A stretch of DNA of 37,097 nt from an uncultured Clostridia bacterium (GTDB taxonomy: Bacteria; Bacillota_A; Clostridia; TANB77; CAG-508), in contig CANQLO010000014.1 in NCBI GenBank assembly GCA_947624715.1, positions 1 to 37,097 on the forward strand. Reading direction: 5' to 3'. Position numbers and translations under genes: made by a program. Below, in pieces: positions 1 through 8,719 of this stretch. The stretch's first letter is position 1; each line of letters opens with the position of its first letter. Under the pieces are notes generated by a model. It searched no databases, was not told where the DNA came from, and worked only from the letters and a program-made list of their open reading frames with translations.

Positions 1-11
1 CCATTATTTAT

Positions 12-52
12 CAAAAGTGCTATTTTCTAGGACTTTTATTTTTCATGGACTT
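12..52 (+). terminator. Possible terminator of an upstream plus-strand gene
   Basis: Imperfect hairpin around GTGCTA-TTTTC-TAGGAC (one mismatch) followed by a T-rich run. The sequence closely resembles the terminator-like hairpin at 19762-19786. No gene is visible on the plus strand before it, so it would end a transcript entering from outside the window. The mismatch keeps confidence low. Confidence 0.35.
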
Positions 53-114
53 TTTCCTATATTATTTTTCAACCTTTATACTCTTAATCTAATGAAGACT
101 TTATTTCTTTCCAT

Positions 115-152
115 AAAAAATAAATGTAAACACTTTTTTGTGTCTACATTTA
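115..152 (-). terminator. Rho-independent terminator of the three-gene envelope cluster
   Basis: Read on the minus strand, an arm of 13 bases (TAAATGTA plus GACAC, one wobble or mismatch) closes a six-A loop and is followed directly by a T run. It sits about 35 bases past the stop codon of the gene at 188-1060 and would end that cluster. Confidence 0.7.
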
Positions 153-187
153 CTTTATAACTTTACCTTTATAAAAGAGTTACTATT

Positions 188-1060
188 TTATCCGTTATAA
201 TTTTGATTATCTACATTATTAACATTATTTGTATTTGATTGATTATTCATGTCTAGTTGATTATTAACATTTGGTTGATTGTTCATTTCCGGTTGATAAT
301 TTACATTTGATTGATTGTTCATTTCTGATTGATAATTTATATTTGGCTGATTGTTCATTTCTGATTGATAATTTACATTTGATTGATTGTTCATTTCTGG
401 TTGATAATTTACATTAGGCTGGTTCATTGCTGTATTATAATTATTAGGATTGTTTACTTGATTGGTACTATTTACATATTGTTGATTGTTTATGTTTGGT
501 TGTTGATTCATGTTTGGTTGTTGATTCATGTTTGGTTGACTATTCATATTTGGCTGATTATTCATATTTGGTTGTTGATTCATTACTCCATTATTATTAT
601 TTACTGGTTGTTTATTTTCATTTTTATAGATAAATGCATATATAATTGTACAAATAATTCCTATAATTTCTATGAAAAATCCTGCACTATAATGTAAATA
701 TTTAAATCCTATTGTAGTTGCAAAAAGTATATGTGTTCTAATTATCAATATAGTTGATATAACTGTTGGAATAAGCGTGAATTTTGCATTATTTATTCCT
801 ATAACTTTTCTCATAAATTCATTATTTATTACTTTTTCAGGTAAATGTTTTTCTATTAAATCCTTATATATATATATAATATTAAGGATTGATAAAACTA
901 AAGCTACTCTTCCATACCAATATCCTAATAAAGTTTCTGTATATGATAAAAAGAATAATGAATATGTTACGTATGGTAACATTGTTCCTAATATTATTAA
1001 AACATTTCCTATTAAACCTAATATTTTTGTATTTTTTATTTTTTCTAAAATATTTTTCAT
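188..1060 (-). CDS. Polytopic membrane protein with Asn/Gln-rich repeat tail
   Basis: A protein of 290 aa that I do not recognise as a named family. Residues 1-145 hold about four hydrophobic segments (near 13-36, 46-65, 93-116 and 123-145), so this half should lie in the membrane. From about residue 155 the chain is low-complexity Asn/Gln/Met/Pro: first short QPNMN units, then five 12-residue units of the type NVNYQPEMNNQS (residues 216-275). The start is supported by GGAG eight bases upstream. It follows the zinc-ribbon gene by 13 bases, which suggests co-transcription with the SPFH protein and a shared role at the membrane. Function is unknown. The repeat tail is probably disordered and variable in length. 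Confidence 0.75.
   Translation of the reverse strand: MKNILEKIKNTKILGLIGNVLIILGTMLPYVTYSLFFLSYTETLLGYWYGRVALVLSILNIIYIYKDLIEKHLPEKVINNEFMRKVIGINNAKFTLIPTVISTILIIRTHILFATTIGFKYLHYSAGFFIEIIGIICTIIYAFIYKNENKQPVNNNNGVMNQQPNMNNQPNMNSQPNMNQQPNMNQQPNINNQQYVNSTNQVNNPNNYNTAMNQPNVNYQPEMNNQSNVNYQSEMNNQPNINYQSEMNNQSNVNYQPEMNNQPNVNNQLDMNNQSNTNNVNNVDNQNYNG
236..415 (-). repeat. Five tandem 36-bp coding repeats
   Basis: Five in-frame units of 36 bases encode residues 216-275 of the membrane protein. Units differ at a few codons (Pro/Ser, Val/Ile, Glu/Asp). A second block of shorter units (15-18 bases, QPNMN) lies at about 490-590. Such arrays readily change copy number by slippage. Confidence 0.8.
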
Positions 1061-1073
1061 TTTTTTATCTCCA

Positions 1074-2498
1074 TTATAATTTAAAATTTACAATTGAACT
1101 AACCATATCTTTTCCCAGCGTTTGTCCACTCACTTGCATATTGTTAGCACCTTCTATTCTTGAATTAGAAAGTCCTGTTTTTCTTTTTACTAATCTATCA
1201 CTTTGTTTTATGTTATACATTTTAGTATCTGTTTCTGTTTCGTGATGATGTCTTGCGTCTTTATTGCGATACCTATTATATATTAAGAAAAAGTATATTA
1301 TTCCTGAAAGTAACAATAACCATTGATATCCATCCCAATCAACAAACCAGAAAAGAATAAATGCTAATATCTCTACTAATATTGACATTAATATTAATTT
1401 TGGAATATGTATTGGAACACTTCCCATTGTTTCTTTGGTTCTAGCATTTACTGCTACATAGTGTAATTTTTTCTTATCACCAGATACTTGTAAATAGCTG
1501 TATAGCCATACTGGTAAATATGCTGTTTTCCATTGTTGTCCTTTTACATCTAAGTTTTCTTTTGACCAGCATACTCCTCTATCATAATTTTTTAATGTTC
1601 TATTTGCGGCAAATCTTGCTACATCTTTAGATTGTGCATAAACTAATAGTCTTAATTGGTCAACATTTGTATCACGTCTTTCTGACGTATATCCTTTTAA
1701 ATAATTTGCATTCCATTTTACACAATTATCTGTATCAAATGGCATTATGCTATTTATAATATTATTAGTTTTTTCTTTTGATTTTTGGTCTAATCTATCT
1801 GAATTTGATTCTACTGTTAAGCCTTTTATAGTTAAGTCAAAATCTCTTTCTACGTTATATAAATCAGCATCATATAATGTACGTCTACTATTTCCGCTTC
1901 CTACCACATAGTTTCTAACTTCATGCTCACCTTGTCCCGAAAAATAAGCATGTGAATTAACATCAACCACCATATATGGAAAATAAACTCCCATTATATT
2001 ATCTGTGGTAAATTCTTTTCTAAAAGTTGGATGTGCAAAAAATTTCCTCTTTCCAACAAAACCTTCTATTTGATTTCTTGCTTCTTCCTTTGTTATTCTA
2101 AATGGTAATACTACATCTGGTACACCACCATTAGGAATTTGCTGATTTATTGATAACGTATTTCTACACCAATGGCATCTTGCTTGTGTTGCTTCAGAAG
2201 TATCGATTACTACTTCGGCCCCACAACTACTACATTTAAGCGTTACCACATTTTGTGAATTTTCTACTATGTCTTGTGTTCCAGAACCCATTACTTCACC
2301 TTGTAGCATACTTATGTCATTTACCATTCCATCTAGTTTTTCTGGACTAAATTCATATCTGCAATAATTGCATCTTAAAAGTCCTGTTCTGCTGTTTAAA
2401 GAAATGTCTGTTGCTCCACATTTAGGACACTTATTTTGTCCGTCCTTTGCTCCGCTATCAGTTTGAACTATTATAGGTTCATTTTCTGTATCAGACAT
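1074..2498 (-). CDS. Membrane protein with two N-terminal zinc ribbons (YdjG-like)
   Basis: A protein of 474 aa. Two CxxC...CxxC zinc ribbons of TFIIB type open it: CPKCG...CNYC near residues 24-42 and CSSCG...CHWC near 89-111. A long soluble region follows, then two hydrophobic segments around 365-405 and a basic C-terminal tail. This architecture, and the SPFH partner directly upstream (4 bases between the genes), resemble YdjG and YdjI of Bacillus subtilis, which recruit the PspA-type protein YdjF during envelope stress. No PspA gene is present here, so that role is inferred from architecture only. The ribosome site GGGGGTG lies inside the 3' end of the SPFH gene, which fits translational coupling. 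Confidence 0.75.
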   Translation of the reverse strand: MSDTENEPIIVQTDSGAKDGQNKCPKCGATDISLNSRTGLLRCNYCRYEFSPEKLDGMVNDISMLQGEVMGSGTQDIVENSQNVVTLKCSSCGAEVVIDTSEATQARCHWCRNTLSINQQIPNGGVPDVVLPFRITKEEARNQIEGFVGKRKFFAHPTFRKEFTTDNIMGVYFPYMVVDVNSHAYFSGQGEHEVRNYVVGSGNSRRTLYDADLYNVERDFDLTIKGLTVESNSDRLDQKSKEKTNNIINSIMPFDTDNCVKWNANYLKGYTSERRDTNVDQLRLLVYAQSKDVARFAANRTLKNYDRGVCWSKENLDVKGQQWKTAYLPVWLYSYLQVSGDKKKLHYVAVNARTKETMGSVPIHIPKLILMSILVEILAFILFWFVDWDGYQWLLLLSGIIYFFLIYNRYRNKDARHHHETETDTKMYNIKQSDRLVKRKTGLSNSRIEGANNMQVSGQTLGKDMVSSIVNFKL

Positions 2499-2502
2499 TT
2501 AC

Positions 2503-3903
2503 TTACACCCCCAATAATTTTTCTTTTGCTTTATCAAATTCCTCTTGAGTTATGATTCCTTCATCTAATAATTCTTTTAGTTGTTTTAATTTACTATATG
2601 GATCTTCTGATTGTGCCTCTCCTGTAGGTGTTTGTTCTTGTGATGATTCTGGTGTAGAACCCATTGGACCTACTGGTTCTTGTCCTGGCATTACTGGTTC
2701 TGTAGGTGCTTCTGGTGCAGGTGTCATTTGACCTACTGAATCTGGTTCAGCAACTCCCGGTTGTACTGGTGCTGGTTGAGCAGATGTTGGCTCTTGTGGT
2801 ACCGATTGAGCTGGCATTGGTTGTTGTGGTATTGGCTGTACTGGTTGTTGTGGAATATTATGTATAGGTTCGTTTTGTTGTTGAAGTCCACTTATACCTC
2901 CTCCAACTGCATTCATTCCCATACCCATGAAGCCCATTGATCCAATTCCACCGTTTTCACCTGCTGACTGCATACCACGAGCAACAGATTGTTGCATAAA
3001 TGAATTTCCACGAGCTCCTGAAAGAGCATCTGCTTTCTTTACATCACTTAATAATGCCTTTGTATCTTCATCATATTCTATAGCTTGAATTGCTACTCTT
3101 ACTATTTCAAGTCCACGACCTGTTTTCCATTGATATCCCTGTTCTACAGCTTGAGATAGACTTTGTGCAAATCCTATTTGATCTCCTTGTATTCTTGTAA
3201 TACGATTTCCTTTAGATGGATCATTTGTATAATTAGAAAATGCGGCAGATAAACTACTTACAACTTCATTGAAAAGTTGTGCTCCTGCATCATTATCCAT
3301 ATCTGCGAAATCAAATATTGCTCCACCTGGTTGTAAATAACTTGCTGGAACAAAGTTTTTTATAAATAGTATTGGATCTACTATTCTCAGTGTATATGTT
3401 CCTCTTGTTATAGCTCCTACTTGTGCATTTAAGTATGCATCATCCCAATAAATTTCTGATTGTGTTCCAAATTTGTTGTTAGGAATTTCTCTTAAATTTA
3501 CATAAAAAGCCAATTGTTGAGAACCTGGTTGTCCTCCAAATTTAAATCTTTCCCATGATGTAGAAATTGTTGATGCAATTATTCCATCCCCTGCAAACAT
3601 CGATCTTGAATTTGGATCGTTAGATGTATAAGTAAATCCTCCAGGCTCTGTTATAACACCTGTTATTGCACCATCTTGCATAGTAACTAATGCTGTTCCT
3701 TCTGGAACAATTATCTTACTACCATCTGTTATAATATTGTTTGAACCTTGTGTATTTGAACCACGTCCTGCATTTGTACCTTGTGGTACTGCTTGAAATA
3801 TAGCGGCTGTTGCAGGCACATCTGGCATTGGCATATAAAAATCTTTCCATTGATCTGCGAATGTTCCTCCTAAAGCTCCACTAAATGCTTTTATAAATCC
3901 CAT
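2503..3903 (-). CDS. SPFH/Band-7 family protein with C-terminal SHOCT domain (YdjI-like)
   Basis: A protein of 466 aa. Residues 1-310 match the SPFH family of YdjI type (once named virion core protein), with the segment GFIKAFSGALGGTFADQWKD at the start. Residues about 335-430 form a Pro/Gln/Glu-rich linker. Residues about 433-466 are a SHOCT domain (KLKQLKELLDEGIITQEEFD), a short helical module often found at the end of such proteins. SPFH proteins form membrane-associated oligomeric scaffolds. It is first in a cluster with the zinc-ribbon protein and the repeat-tailed membrane protein. Start supported by AAGGAGG seven bases before ATG; a possible promoter lies at 3977-4005. Confidence 0.8.
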   Translation of the reverse strand: MGFIKAFSGALGGTFADQWKDFYMPMPDVPATAAIFQAVPQGTNAGRGSNTQGSNNIITDGSKIIVPEGTALVTMQDGAITGVITEPGGFTYTSNDPNSRSMFAGDGIIASTISTSWERFKFGGQPGSQQLAFYVNLREIPNNKFGTQSEIYWDDAYLNAQVGAITRGTYTLRIVDPILFIKNFVPASYLQPGGAIFDFADMDNDAGAQLFNEVVSSLSAAFSNYTNDPSKGNRITRIQGDQIGFAQSLSQAVEQGYQWKTGRGLEIVRVAIQAIEYDEDTKALLSDVKKADALSGARGNSFMQQSVARGMQSAGENGGIGSMGFMGMGMNAVGGGISGLQQQNEPIHNIPQQPVQPIPQQPMPAQSVPQEPTSAQPAPVQPGVAEPDSVGQMTPAPEAPTEPVMPGQEPVGPMGSTPESSQEQTPTGEAQSEDPYSKLKQLKELLDEGIITQEEFDKAKEKLLGV

Positions 3904-3976
3904 AAAAAACCTCCTTTTATTTAAACAACTTTTTTATTCAATAGTTATTTAAATTTTTACTTTTTTCTACATCTTT

Positions 3977-4005
3977 TTTATATCATTACAAAAATAAAAA
4001 GTAAA
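3977..4005 (-). promoter_or_regulatory. Possible sigma-A promoter for the SPFH cluster
   Basis: On the minus strand TTTACT (4000-4005) and TATAAA (3977-3982) are separated by 17 bases. It lies between the recR terminator and the SPFH gene, which is where a promoter would be needed. Confidence 0.5.
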
Positions 4006-4013
4006 TATTAATT

Positions 4014-4045
4014 TCAAAAAAAAATAACTAAAGATAGTTATTTTT
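4014..4045 (-). terminator. Terminator after recR
   Basis: AAATAACTA and TAGTTATTT form a nine-pair stem with a four-base loop, flanked by A and T runs on either side. On the minus strand it sits just past the recR stop and ends in a T run, so it should end the dnaX-ybaB-recR transcript. The symmetric runs could let it act both ways. Confidence 0.65.
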
Positions 4046-4050
4046 TTATA

Positions 4051-4650
4051 CTATAATTCTGTTCTTCCTTCAAAAGCTTTTCCTAAAGTAAACTCATCTG
4101 TATACTCTAAATCTCCTCCAACTGGAATACCATGTGCTAATCTTGTTGTTTTAATTCCCATTGGCTTTATTAGTTTTGATATATACATTGCTGTTGCTTC
4201 TCCTTCAACTTTTGGGTTCGTAGCAAGTATTACTTCTTTTACAGTTCCTTCCATTAATCTTGCTAATAGTTCTTTTATTTTTATATCATCTGGTCCAATA
4301 CCGTCCATTGGAGAAATTGAACCATGTAATACGTGATAGAGTCCCTTATATTCATGAATCTTCTCTATCGCGATAATATCTTTTACATCTTCTACAACAC
4401 AAATCTTACTTTGATCTCTTTGAGAATTGCTACAAATTTCACAAGGATCTGTGTCAGATATATTGTAACATTTTGAACATAATTTTAAATTATTTTTAGC
4501 ATCTTGTATGCTTTTAATAAAATTGTCTGTTTCTTCTTTGCTAGCATTAAGCATATAAAAAGCAAGTCTTATGGCTGTCTTATTTCCTATGCTTGGCAAT
4601 CTTTCAAAACTTTCTATTAGTTTTTCTATTGATGGTGAAAAGTATGACAT
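4051..4650 (-). CDS. recR: Recombination mediator protein RecR
   Basis: RecR (199 aa, the usual family length) works with RecF and RecO to load RecA at single-strand gaps. Visible features are the N-terminal helix-hairpin-helix ([18 protein letters not shown]), the four-cysteine zinc finger C58, C61, C70, C73, the Toprim region from about residue 80 (VVEDVKDI...[15 protein letters not shown]) and the closing [12 protein letters not shown] segment. It is last in the order dnaX-ybaB-recR seen across Bacillota, 19 bases after ybaB, so co-transcription is likely. Confidence 0.97.
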   Translation of the reverse strand: MSYFSPSIEKLIESFERLPSIGNKTAIRLAFYMLNASKEETDNFIKSIQDAKNNLKLCSKCYNISDTDPCEICSNSQRDQSKICVVEDVKDIIAIEKIHEYKGLYHVLHGSISPMDGIGPDDIKIKELLARLMEGTVKEVILATNPKVEGEATAMYISKLIKPMGIKTTRLAHGIPVGGDLEYTDEFTLGKAFEGRTEL

Positions 4651-4669
4651 ATTGTTTCTCCATATCTTA

Positions 4670-5011
4670 TTAACTTAATCCAGGTATATTATATTTACCA
4701 AATTCTGCACTTGTTGCAGAATCTACTTTTTTCAATGCATCATTAACACAAGTCATTATTAAATCTTGTAACATTTCTACATCATCTGGATCAACTACAT
4801 CTTTATCTATCTTTATTTCTAAAAGTTGTTTTGCTCCATTTACTTTTGCGTATACTGCTCCTCCTCCTGTTGTGCTTTCAAATGTTTGACTTGTTAAATT
4901 TTCTTGAGATTTTTCCATCTCCTCTTGCATTTTTTTTGCTTGTTTCATAATTTGGTTCATATTGAAACCACCAAATCCTCCCATCCCTCCTGGGTATCCT
5001 CCTCTTGACAT
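4670..5011 (-). CDS. YbaB/EbfC family nucleoid-associated protein
   Basis: Small DNA-binding protein of the YbaB/EbfC family, 113 aa. It has the glycine-rich N-terminus ([20 protein letters not shown]), the [18 protein letters not shown] helix and the [21 protein letters not shown] strand region typical of the family. An upstream in-frame start at 5038 would add nine residues, but AAAGGAGG lies seven bases before the ATG at 5011, which decides the start. It lies between dnaX and recR as in most Bacillota. The start region is 20 bases from the dnaX stop. Confidence 0.95.
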   Translation of the reverse strand: MSRGGYPGGMGGFGGFNMNQIMKQAKKMQEEMEKSQENLTSQTFESTTGGGAVYAKVNGAKQLLEIKIDKDVVDPDDVEMLQDLIMTCVNDALKKVDSATSAEFGKYNIPGLS

Positions 5012-5030
5012 AATAAAACCTCCTTTGAAT

Positions 5031-6599
5031 TTATCCATCTATCATATTTATATCAATTCCTAAATCTATTGGATTAGGATTATCTTCTTGTGTAGATTCT
5101 TTTTTATCTATTAATTTAATTCTCATATCTTTCTTACATTCTAGAGAAGCTAATCTTTTAAGTTCTGCCATATTTTCTGGTCTTTCAATAACTCCTTTTC
5201 CAAAGCTAGTCAAACCATCTGGAAATTCTATTCCTAAAGTCATATCATCTAGAAGTACTCCTCTTGCATTTACCAAGTTTGAATAAAGCATTGGCATTCT
5301 TTCTTCTTTTAATGTTTCAATTATGTTTTGCCAGAAATCTGCACTTTTCTTGACTATAGTTTTAGATGTACCTGCACCATAATTCTGAGACTCTTTATCC
5401 ACATTTTGTTTACTTCCTGTGGATTTTGTTTTTGTAATATTTGAAGAAGTGCTTTGTACTTTTATACCATTTTTTATTGCATTTTCAAGTTTTTCTACTC
5501 TTTCTTCTAAAGGCATAGTTTCTTTACTGCATAATTTTAATATTCCAACTTGAAAAACTATATTTTTTTGTGAAGACCATTTTATATCATTTTCAAGTTC
5601 TGATAATGAATAAATTATATTTAATAATCTTTCACTATTAGTTTTAGAAGATAGTTGCTCTATCTTTTTCATATCTTGCTCTGAATATATATTAGATAAT
5701 TCTTTAGTTGATAAATATATTAAAATATCTCTTAGATATTTTATCATTTCCCATAATAAATTATTTATATCTTTTCCTTCATCAATTATTTCTTTAGTAA
5801 TATTTAATGCTGATTCTCCATCATAATCTATTATTTTTTCTACTATTCCTGAGATGAGCTCTGTTTTAGGAATTCCAACTAAATCTTTTATTTTTTCTTC
5901 ATCAATTTTACTTTCTCCATCTTGCGCACATCTTTCTAATATAGATAGGGCATCTCTCATTGCTCCCTCAGATAGTTCTGCAATTAAATTTATTGCTCCT
6001 TGAGTATAATCAACCTTGCATTCTTTGCAAATCTTTTCTAAGTTTTTTGCAATATCACTATCTGGTATTTTCTTAAAGTCAAATCTTTGGCACCTAGAAA
6101 GTATTGTTGCTGGAAGTTTTTGAGGTTCTGTTGTTGCTAAGATAAATTTTACATGCTTTGGTGGTTCTTCCAATGTTTTAAGCAATGCATTGAAGGCTCC
6201 TGTTGAAAGCATATGAACCTCATCTATGATATATACTCTATATTTTGCAACTGTAGGTAAAAAATTTACTTCATCTCTAATTGCTCTAATATCATCAACG
6301 CTATTGTTAGATGCTGCATCCATTTCCACAATATCTGTAAGAGAACCATCCAAAGCTGCTTTGCAAACACTACACTCATTGCAAGGCTCTCCATTTTTAG
6401 GATTTAAGCAATTTATAGCTCTTGCTAACACTTTAGCAGATGATGTTTTTCCACAACCTCTACATCCAGTAAAAAGGTAAGCATGTCCCACTCTGTCTGC
6501 AATTACTTGGTTTCTTAGTGTTGTTGTGATGTGATTTTGTCCAACTATTTCTTCAAATGTCATTGGTCTAAATCTTCTATAAAGAGCTGTATATTCCAT
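5031..6599 (-). CDS. dnaX: DNA polymerase III subunit gamma/tau
   Basis: Clamp-loader ATPase of the replisome, 522 aa. Residues 1-370 form the AAA+ core: ALYRRFRPMTFEEIVGQ, Walker A GCRGCGKTSS (about 46-55), a zinc-binding set CLNPKNGEPCNECSVC (about 63-78), Walker B YIIDEVHML (about 122-130) and the sensor-1 segment ATTEPQKLPATILSRCQRF. The C-terminal third is the variable tau region. A TTG three bases upstream is also in frame, but ATG at 6599 sits six bases after AGGAGG and is preferred. No slippery A-run for a gamma product was seen. It is preceded by the SRP RNA gene. Confidence 0.96.
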   Translation of the reverse strand: MEYTALYRRFRPMTFEEIVGQNHITTTLRNQVIADRVGHAYLFTGCRGCGKTSSAKVLARAINCLNPKNGEPCNECSVCKAALDGSLTDIVEMDAASNNSVDDIRAIRDEVNFLPTVAKYRVYIIDEVHMLSTGAFNALLKTLEEPPKHVKFILATTEPQKLPATILSRCQRFDFKKIPDSDIAKNLEKICKECKVDYTQGAINLIAELSEGAMRDALSILERCAQDGESKIDEEKIKDLVGIPKTELISGIVEKIIDYDGESALNITKEIIDEGKDINNLLWEMIKYLRDILIYLSTKELSNIYSEQDMKKIEQLSSKTNSERLLNIIYSLSELENDIKWSSQKNIVFQVGILKLCSKETMPLEERVEKLENAIKNGIKVQSTSSNITKTKSTGSKQNVDKESQNYGAGTSKTIVKKSADFWQNIIETLKEERMPMLYSNLVNARGVLLDDMTLGIEFPDGLTSFGKGVIERPENMAELKRLASLECKKDMRIKLIDKKESTQEDNPNPIDLGIDINMIDG

Positions 6600-6638
6600 C
6601 AAAACCTCCTACAATTTAATTAATGGTATGACCTATTT

Positions 6639-6738
6639 CCTTATTCTAAGGCACCTCACACAAAAGTATCTACTTATTGCTGCTTCCTTCCGGACCTGAC
6701 AAAGTTCATAGGCTTTTATTGAGTTGCCTTAGAATAAA
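6639..6738 (-). ncRNA. ffs: Small signal recognition particle RNA (4.5S/scRNA type)
   Basis: The minus strand carries the hallmark SRP Alu-less hairpin core GTCAGGTCCGGAAGGAAGCA (around 6675-6700), the Ffh-binding domain IV. The two ends pair as a closing helix (TTATTCTAAGGCA against TGCCTTAGAATAA), giving a compact RNA of about 100 nt. It lies immediately before dnaX and behind tadA, the same order as scr in Bacillus subtilis. Exact ends are approximate. Confidence 0.93.
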
Positions 6739-6760
6739 GAAACACAATCACACCATTTGC

Positions 6761-6789
6761 ATTATATAATATTTATTTAATATTATCAA
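6761..6789 (-). promoter_or_regulatory. Sigma-A promoter for the SRP RNA
   Basis: On the minus strand TTGATA (6784-6789), a 17-base spacer and TATAAT (6761-6766). The predicted transcript start falls about 15 bases before the SRP RNA 5' arm, which fits processing of a short leader. Confidence 0.75.
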
Positions 6790-6794
6790 GTGTT

Positions 6795-6832
6795 TTAATA
6801 TTTTTCACTACATTTAATATTTTTCACTACAA
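6795..6832. repeat. Short tandem duplication upstream of the SRP promoter
   Basis: Two adjacent near-identical units of about 18 bases read TTTAATATTTTTCACTACA. They lie between the 3' end of the 6883-7626 gene and the SRP promoter. No function is evident. Confidence 0.5.
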
Positions 6833-6882
6833 GTTTTAATATTGCATTTACTTTTTCACTTGACCTAAGTTTTAATATTTTA

Positions 6883-7626
6883 TTATTTTTCTCTCTTAAA
6901 TGCAATATTACTAAAATCTGTTTGTTTAAAATTACTTATTCCTTCTTCTAAAATATTTCCACAAGGTAATTTTAATTCTAATGTTCCTCTATATTTTGAA
7001 ATATTTGTTTTTATAACTAAATCAAAACTTACATCAATATTTATTCTTTCTTCTGGAACTCCTATTTTTTTTAGTAAAGTTCCATCATAAGAGATTTCTC
7101 CTTCTTCGTTTGATACATATTCACCAATACCCTGATTTACTACTCTGAATAGTATTCTTCCTCCTTGATTTCCTATTGATAAAGTTTTTGTATCGTCTTG
7201 TTCAGAACCCTTATAAGTTAAACTTGATAAAACTTTAAAATTATCTTCATATGAAAATAATTTATTATCTGTGCTATTAGGCATATATATATTAACCGTA
7301 TTCTTTTCATTAGATTTTACTATAATATTTTCTATAGAAATACTTTCAATATAAGTACTTTCTTCAAATTCTGGGTTTCTTTCTATTTTTAAATAAATAT
7401 CGTTATATTGATTTATGTCTAGATTCCATTTTAATTGTTCTGGATTTTCTTGCTTTTGTTGTTCATCAACACTGCTTATAATGAGTAATTCAGAAAGGTT
7501 AAATGGCATATTTTTTTCACCTTCTTTTTCATATTTGAGCATAATTGATAAAATACATCCAAATATTATTATTATTAAGAATAGAAGTGTTGCTTCTTTT
7601 AATTTTTCTTTTACAATTTTATTCAT
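6883..7626 (-). CDS. Membrane-anchored protein of unknown function
   Basis: A protein of 247 aa that I do not recognise. One hydrophobic segment (residues 13-31, LLFLIIIIFGCILSIM) follows a short basic N-terminus, so the remaining ~215 residues should lie outside the cell. The exported part looks beta-rich, with alternating hydrophobic residues (YNDIYLKIERNPEF, VNIYMPNS, GGRILFRVVNQG). Its stop codon is 94 bases before the SRP promoter and it starts 13 bases after tRNA-Ser on the same strand. It is inserted between tadA and the SRP RNA relative to the Bacillus order. Confidence 0.65.
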   Translation of the reverse strand: MNKIVKEKLKEATLLFLIIIIFGCILSIMLKYEKEGEKNMPFNLSELLIISSVDEQQKQENPEQLKWNLDINQYNDIYLKIERNPEFEESTYIESISIENIIVKSNEKNTVNIYMPNSTDNKLFSYEDNFKVLSSLTYKGSEQDDTKTLSIGNQGGRILFRVVNQGIGEYVSNEEGEISYDGTLLKKIGVPEERINIDVSFDLVIKTNISKYRGTLELKLPCGNILEEGISNFKQTDFSNIAFKREK

Positions 7627-7638
7627 ATGTCCTCCATT

Positions 7639-7732
7639 TGGCGGAGATGGTGGGATTCGAACCCACGTGCCACTTTAACTGCAGCTAGCTGTTTTCGAGA
7701 CAGTTCCGTTATAACCACTTCGGTACATCTCC
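7639..7732 (-). tRNA. tRNA-Ser (CGA)
   Basis: Ninety-four bases including encoded CCA. Acceptor arms GGAGATG and CATCTCC pair fully; the T-arm has GGTTCGAATCC. The anticodon loop CTCGAAA gives CGA, reading UCG. The long variable arm is typical of class II serine tRNAs. The outermost anticodon-stem pair is an A/C mismatch. Confidence 0.92.
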
Positions 7733-7753
7733 ATCTTATCTTCTTTAGTTATA

Positions 7754-8221
7754 CTACTTGTTTTTTCTAAGTTTCTTGAAAAAGTCCTTTAATATTTTTT
7801 CACACTCTTCCTTACAAACATTATATTCTACTTCTACATGGTGATTAAATTTATAATCTTCAAAAAGATTAAATACTGATCCACAACTTCCAGTCTTTTC
7901 GTCCATAGCACCAATATATACTTTTTTTATTCTTGATTGAATAATAGCTCCTGCACACATACTGCAAGGTTCCAATGTTACATACATTTCGCAGTCTGTT
8001 AGTCTCCAAGAGTTAAGCTTTTTACTAGCTTTCTGTATTGCTATTATTTCTGCATGTTTTGTAGCATCACATTTAATTTCTTTCTGATTATATGCTCTTG
8101 CAATAATTTTATTATCTTTTACTATAATTGCTCCTACTGGTACTTCTAATATTTGTTCTGCTTTTTTAGCTTCTTTTAAAGCTTGCTTCATATATACTTC
8201 ATTATTAATTTCTTTTTCCAT
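7754..8221 (-). CDS. tadA: tRNA adenosine(34) deaminase
   Basis: Zinc-dependent deaminase that converts A34 of tRNA-Arg(ACG) to inosine, letting it read CGU, CGC and CGA. About 155 aa from the chosen start. The catalytic HAE motif (TKHAEIIAIQ) and zinc ligands PCSMCAGA are intact, as is the VPVGAIIV strand. A longer frame runs up to 8281, but a promoter lies inside it (8253-8281), so translation must begin further down. Starting at 8221 (MEKEINNEVYMKQAL) matches family N-termini; 8233 is possible. Relevant to the CGG observations: inosine does not read CGG, so that codon needs a separate tRNA. Confidence 0.94.
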   Translation of the reverse strand: MEKEINNEVYMKQALKEAKKAEQILEVPVGAIIVKDNKIIARAYNQKEIKCDATKHAEIIAIQKASKKLNSWRLTDCEMYVTLEPCSMCAGAIIQSRIKKVYIGAMDEKTGSCGSVFNLFEDYKFNHHVEVEYNVCKEECEKILKDFFKKLRKNK

Positions 8222-8252
8222 ATTATATTCCATTCCATAAAATGCTTTAATA

Positions 8253-8281
8253 ATAATACCATATTTAATAAATTTAAGCAA
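8253..8281 (-). promoter_or_regulatory. Sigma-A-like promoter of tadA
   Basis: On the minus strand TTGCTT (8276-8281), 17 bases, TATTAT (8253-8258). It places the transcript start near 8246, which excludes the longer upstream reading frame. Confidence 0.6.
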
Positions 8282-8310
8282 GAAAAAAAGAACATATAAA
8301 AAATGTTCTA
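8282..8310 (-). terminator. Terminator after the DUF6514-like gene
   Basis: AGAACAT and ATGTTCT form a seven-pair stem followed on the minus strand by a run of seven T. It separates the gene at 8401-8688 from the tadA promoter. Confidence 0.75.
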
Positions 8311-8400
8311 AACATTACTCAAAAATAATATTTACTTTTGCTTCTGTAATTTATTTAGCCCAATGCTTATTGTTCTTTTTGACTTTAGTACCCCACAGAC

Positions 8401-8688
8401 TTATATTAATGAGATATTTAATTGTTGTTTTACGTAATCTTCTACGATGTATTTAGCTTGTTCTACATCATCTTCGCATTTAATAACTTCATCAATAAGA
8501 TTTTTAATCATTGGTTCACTATTAACTAAATTTGGTACACTAAGGATTTCATTTTCAACAAGTTGTTCGTTTGAAATTTTTGTAATTTTGAATCCATAAG
8601 ATTCATCTTTTGTTATGTAATATTTTCTTGTTTCCTTAATATCATCCAACACTTTATTAATTTCAATGCTAGAATATAATATGTTCAT
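8401..8688 (-). CDS. Small protein resembling DUF6514
   Basis: A 95-aa acidic protein. The segment TRKYYITKDESYGFKITKI followed by a helical acidic C-terminus (EDDVEQAKYIVEDYV) resembles the DUF6514 family of Clostridia; this is a family-level guess from memory. The start at 8688 has AAAGGAGG seven bases upstream. A longer frame to 8739 is ruled out because it would begin upstream of the -10 box at 8720-8725. It is single-copy between its own promoter and terminator. Function unknown. Confidence 0.7.
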   Translation of the reverse strand: MNILYSSIEINKVLDDIKETRKYYITKDESYGFKITKISNEQLVENEILSVPNLVNSEPMIKNLIDEVIKCEDDVEQAKYIVEDYVKQQLNISLI

Positions 8689-8719
8689 TATTTTTCCTCC
8701 TTTCATCATCATAATCAAT

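Noticed and set aside
236..590. CRISPR-like array from regularly spaced repeats
   Set aside because: Units are contiguous, in frame and encode protein repeats; there are no unique spacers and no cas genes.
383..697. Plus-strand open frame opposite the Asn/Gln repeats
   Set aside because: It is the antisense shadow of the repeat-encoding gene; no ribosome site or promoter.
5031..6599. Possible programmed -1 frameshift in dnaX giving a gamma form
   Set aside because: No A-rich slippery heptamer with a downstream hairpin was seen at the expected place.
8221..8281. Longer tadA reading frame beginning at 8281
   Set aside because: The -10 box at 8253-8258 lies inside it, so the upstream codons would not be transcribed.
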